Shown: positions 4,609 through 7,171 of the stretch, piece by piece
Layout: every line of letters starts with the position of its first letter
How positions within the stretch are numbered: position 1 is the first letter of the stretch
Origin: Bacillota bacterium
GTDB taxonomy: Bacteria > Bacillota > Clostridia > UBA1381
Assembly: GCA_021205715.1 (NCBI GenBank)
Contig: JAJPXA010000016.1
Location: 1-7,171 of the forward strand
Direction of reading: 5' to 3'
Length of the DNA: 7,171 bases
Notes under the pieces: generated by a model
Seen by the model: only the letters and a program-made list of their open reading frames with translations
Told to the model about the DNA's origin: nothing
Databases searched by the model: none
Made by a program: the position numbers and the translations under genes

Positions 4609-6912
4609 ATGAAGAAGAAAATAATTTCTTTGGTGACAACAATAGCGATGATTGCGTCGCTTGCGATGGTGCCGACGCTCAGCGCGAATGCCGCGGTGAG
4701 CGAGGAGGAGGGAATCATAACGCTTCTGAACGCCCTTAATATTATGCAGGGCGACGAAAACGGCAATATGAATCTCGACGCCGCGGTATCTCGCGCGGAA
4801 ATGGCGAAAATCGCGGTTGCCGCCTCAAGCGAAAAGGACAGCGTCGCGTTGGGACTCAAGGTTTCTCCGTATAAGGATGTTCCCTACAGCGAATGGTACG
4901 CGCCTTATATAAAGGCGGCGGTATCCGCGGGCTTTGTCGAGGGTTATCTTGATTCGACCTACCGCCCGACCAACACCGTTACATATGAGGAAGCGGTAAC
5001 GATAATGCTTAGAGTTTTGGGTTATGACGATAACTCGTTCGGCAGCGCTTACCCCTACGGACAGATTTCCAAGGCGCAGGGCCTTGAAATGCTCGACAAC
5101 GTCGACGGCACAATCGGAACCGAAATGACAAGACGCCAGGTGCTGAACCTTGTGTATAACACGCTTCAGTGCAGCGCGGCATCCGGCACGAGCGCGAGCG
5201 GAAACGTGAGCTTCTCCGGAACGCTCCTTAGCGTGCATGACTGCACAATGACCGAGGATGTTGATATTATCTCAACCGTCGAGCAGGACAGCTCTTTGGG
5301 TTCGGATAAGGTGTTCACTTCCGCGGGACTTTATACAAAAGGCTCGAGCTTTGACGACGACAGCGTCGGTATGACGGGCGATATATTCATTAAAAATTCA
5401 AAGGACATCGTAGCCTTCGTCCCCGACGACGACGATGAGAACAACGAATATGAAACATATTTCATATACTCGCTCCTGTCAAACTCGGTTGTGGCATACG
5501 ATAACGGCAGTCTTGTAACGATAGACATACCCGACAGCACAAAGGTATATTACAATCAGAGTCAGACCACATACGCGGCTGTAAAGTCCGGACTTGAAAT
5601 GGGCGACACGCTCTATGTCAAGAAAACGGCGTCCGGCTCAATAGACTACATAACCTACGATTCCGACACTATGGAAGGCCCCGTAAAGGTTACAAGCAGC
5701 TCGTGGCTCTCATCGATAGGCGGCTCCTCGTCGACAACCATTATGCGCGACGGCGTGAAGTCCTCCGAGAGCAGCATACTCACGAACGATATTATATATT
5801 ACAGCGCTCCGCTGGATATAGTATTCGCTTATTCGAACAAGGTTACGGGTATATACGAGAGCGCGTCCCCGACAAAGGATTCGCCGACATCCGTAACGAT
5901 TTCCGGAACAGAGTACGAGATAGAGGGCGTTGACGCGTTTAACAACCTCTCGTCAAGCGGCATATTCAACTACGGCGATACGGTTACGATATGCCTCGGC
6001 AAGGACGGCGGCGCCGCAGGCGTTGTCACCTCGACCGACACCGCTTCGGACAGCACCATAGGCTACGTAATAGCCGCCGGAACAAAGACCTTTACCGATG
6101 AAAACGATAAGGAATACACGGGATATTATGTAACAATGGTACTCCCTGACGGAACGACATCAACCTATGAAACGTCGGCTGACAAGTCCTCGCTCGAGGG
6201 CGCGGTCGCAAAGGCGGTCTTAAAGGACGGCATCGCGACTCTCACAAGACAGTCGAGCGGCTCGATAAGCGGCAAGGTTTCGTATGAGGATATGAAAATC
6301 GGCGATTACGCCGTTTCGTCAAGCGTTAATATTCTTGATGTCGCAAACGACTCGGTTTACGACAACGTTCTGTACAAGAAGATTTACTTGCAGAGAATTG
6401 ACGGAATCAGTTTAAGCAAGAGTCAAATTCTCTATTGCGAGCAGAACGCAAAGGGCGAAATTACAAGCCTTATCCTGAATAATGTAACCGGCGACGTTTA
6501 CGAGTACGGCGTGGTAAACACCGCAAGCTCCTCGTCGAATTCCGGCACATCGAGCAGCACATCGTACAGCATAGATATAGACGGAACAGCTCAGACCTAT
6601 TCGACAAGCCTTGCGAGCAGCGTAACAGGTCCCGCGAAGTTTGTGTTTAACGGAAGCTCCTTGGTCGGCGTAGTATCGATGGGCGCTTATTCCGGCACCG
6701 TAAACGAGCTTACCGAAACCACCGCGAAGATAGGCAATATTAAGTATACTTTAAGCGACAGCGTCGTATGCTATAAGAAATCTCCGAGCACGAAGTATCA
6801 AAAGATTACGCTCTCGGAGGCGCAGAGCGGCGACTATACAATTTACGCTTACTACGACAAGTCGGAAGCGTCCGGCGGACGTATAAGAGTGCTTGTATGT
6901 AACTATTATTGA
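4609..6912 (+). CDS. Secreted S-layer homology (SLH) domain protein with a long uncharacterised C-terminal region
   Basis: This 767-residue protein starts with a Sec signal peptide: MKKKIIS, a hydrophobic core, and a likely signal peptidase cut after ANA (residue 28). Three SLH-like repeats follow: 35-80 with SRAEM, 87-139 (the best, with YKDVPYSEWYAPYI and GYLDSTYRP) and 143-187 (divergent). SLH triplets bind secondary cell-wall polymers, so the protein should sit non-covalently on the wall. Residues about 200-767 are rich in Ser, Thr, Asp, Tyr and Val, beta-strand-like, and match no enzyme family I recognise. An Asp-rich patch (273-277) and a Ser-rich linker (638-651) are visible, as are three degenerate repeats. 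No LPXTG motif or membrane anchor is present at the end. It lies 89 nt after the permease without a visible promoter, so co-transcription is possible. SLH call firm; role unknown. Confidence 0.9.
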   Translation: MKKKIISLVTTIAMIASLAMVPTLSANAAVSEEEGIITLLNALNIMQGDENGNMNLDAAVSRAEMAKIAVAASSEKDSVALGLKVSPYKDVPYSEWYAPYIKAAVSAGFVEGYLDSTYRPTNTVTYEEAVTIMLRVLGYDDNSFGSAYPYGQISKAQGLEMLDNVDGTIGTEMTRRQVLNLVYNTLQCSAASGTSASGNVSFSGTLLSVHDCTMTEDVDIISTVEQDSSLGSDKVFTSAGLYTKGSSFDDDSVGMTGDIFIKNSKDIVAFVPDDDDENNEYETYFIYSLLSNSVVAYDNGSLVTIDIPDSTKVYYNQSQTTYAAVKSGLEMGDTLYVKKTASGSIDYITYDSDTMEGPVKVTSSSWLSSIGGSSSTTIMRDGVKSSESSILTNDIIYYSAPLDIVFAYSNKVTGIYESASPTKDSPTSVTISGTEYEIEGVDAFNNLSSSGIFNYGDTVTICLGKDGGAAGVVTSTDTASDSTIGYVIAAGTKTFTDENDKEYTGYYVTMVLPDGTTSTYETSADKSSLEGAVAKAVLKDGIATLTRQSSGSISGKVSYEDMKIGDYAVSSSVNILDVANDSVYDNVLYKKIYLQRIDGISLSKSQILYCEQNAKGEITSLILNNVTGDVYEYGVVNTASSSSNSGTSSSTSYSIDIDGTAQTYSTSLASSVTGPAKFVFNGSSLVGVVSMGAYSGTVNELTETTAKIGNIKYTLSDSVVCYKKSPSTKYQKITLSEAQSGDYTIYAYYDKSEASGGRIRVLVCNYY
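5521..6900 (+). repeat. Three degenerate repeats in the SLH protein C-terminal region
   Basis: Residues 305-350, 429-474 and 713-764 share one pattern. A strand containing DSTKVYY, GTEYEIE or DSVVCYK is followed by about 15-20 residues, then GDTLYV, GDTVTI or GDYTIY, and a hairpin containing Gly that returns to a hydrophobic strand. The three blocks lie at 5521-5658, 5893-6030 and 6745-6900. They were aligned by eye and identity is low, so they may be one repeated beta-domain rather than recent duplications. Confidence 0.35.
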
Positions 6913-6932
6913 TAAGCAAACGCTTATAAGCG

Positions 6933-6969
6933 AAAAACTCCCGAGCGGAATCCGCTCCGGGAGTTTTTT
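6933..6969 (+). terminator. Intrinsic terminator after the SLH gene
   Basis: CTCCCG (6938-6943) pairs with CGGGAG (6958-6963), and AGCGG (6944-6948) with CCGCT (6952-6956). There is one bulged C and an AAT loop. Six Ts (6964-6969) follow, matched by five As on the left, so it could also work on the reverse strand. It starts 21 nt after the SLH stop and is the first convincing terminator after the operon promoter. Confidence 0.9.
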
Positions 6970-7171
6970 CGCGCGCGGGAGCCGCGCCGAAAAAGCTCGC
7001 GGAGGACGCATATTTTTCATTCTGCGGAAAAATAATATAAAATGGTATATTCGTGCGAAAAAATGTACAAAAGGTTTTTGAAATGTAACGTCCTTTTTGT
7101 TAATTGCATTATTGACTTGTAGGTTTACAATAGATGTGTTACATCCCGCGATAATTTGTTACGAGATGAAC
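6970..7171. other. Gene-free region after the operon terminator
   Basis: About 200 nt, turning AT-rich after 7020, without a convincing coding frame on either strand. It contains TGGTATATT (7043-7051), resembling an extended -10 box but lacking a good -35. An imperfect stem pairs ACAAAAGG (7067-7074) with CCTTTTTGT (7092-7100). The TTGACT dyad region follows. It most likely carries the promoter of a gene beginning beyond the window. Confidence 0.5.
7112..7145 (+). promoter_or_regulatory. Candidate regulated promoter with BlaI/MecI-like dyads
   Basis: TTGACT (7112-7117) resembles a -35 box. TTGTA-GGTT-TACAA (7117-7130) overlaps it as a perfect dyad, and GATGT-GTT-ACATC (7133-7145) is a second perfect dyad directly after. 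TGTA/TACA half-sites around a TTGAC box are typical of promoters controlled by BlaI/MecI-type repressors in Firmicutes, though here TGTA precedes TACA, unlike the classical order. No clear -10 box sits at 17 nt; TACAAT (7126-7131) is an alternative -10 without a good -35. The regulator assignment is an inference. Confidence 0.4.

Noticed and set aside
4825..5238. 137-residue - strand frame inside the SLH gene
   Set aside because: It lies opposite the SLH repeats and is rich in Arg and Ala with no recognisable family; a shadow of biased codon use.
6893..7081. 62-residue + strand frame after the SLH gene
   Set aside because: It overlaps the SLH end in another frame, reads through the terminator stem and has no ribosome binding site.
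1..7171. CRISPR array, insertion sequence, tRNA or rRNA gene
   Set aside because: No regularly spaced direct repeats, transposase motifs, terminal inverted repeats or structural RNA signatures were seen.

Overview
The window looks like chromosomal DNA from a monoderm, probably anaerobic Firmicute of the class Clostridia. This rests on strong AGGAGG-type ribosome binding sites, a cell-surface protein with S-layer homology (SLH) repeats, a three-gene exporter laid out like Bacillus YknX-YknY-YknZ, and moderate GC content with frequent ATA and AGA codons. The genus cannot be named from this sequence.

Layout, all on the + strand. Bases 1-283 are an AT-rich control region: a good sigma-A-type promoter (66-95) and a leader of about 180 nt with two hairpins and a possible short leader peptide. 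Bases 284-4519 encode a MacAB/YknXYZ-type ABC exporter: a membrane-fusion adaptor (284-2563), its ATPase (2579-3343) and a four-helix MacB/FtsX-type permease (3344-4519). The gaps are 15 nt and 0 nt, and the permease starts at a TTG directly after the ATPase stop codon. An 89-nt spacer with a strong GC-rich hairpin (4537-4563) leads to a 767-residue secreted SLH protein (4609-6912). That gene is closed by a clear intrinsic terminator (6933-6969). Bases 6970-7171 hold no convincing gene, but end in a TTGACT box with two short dyads that may be the regulated promoter of a gene beyond the window.

How the genes may work together. The adaptor, ATPase and permease should form one ATP-driven complex that moves a substrate out of the membrane or its outer face; the relatives named here export macrolides, peptides or toxins, but the substrate cannot be read from the sequence. 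The SLH protein has no visible promoter of its own and the first convincing terminator lies after it, so it may be co-transcribed with the exporter.

The most unusual item is the adaptor. It appears to carry two consecutive lipoyl/coiled-coil/beta-barrel modules instead of one, an acidic glycine-rich insert in its last domain, a charged cytoplasmic N-terminal region and a 33-residue Gly/Met tail with ten methionines. The SLH protein has a long C-terminal region of no recognised family in which three degenerate repeats of about 50 residues can be seen.
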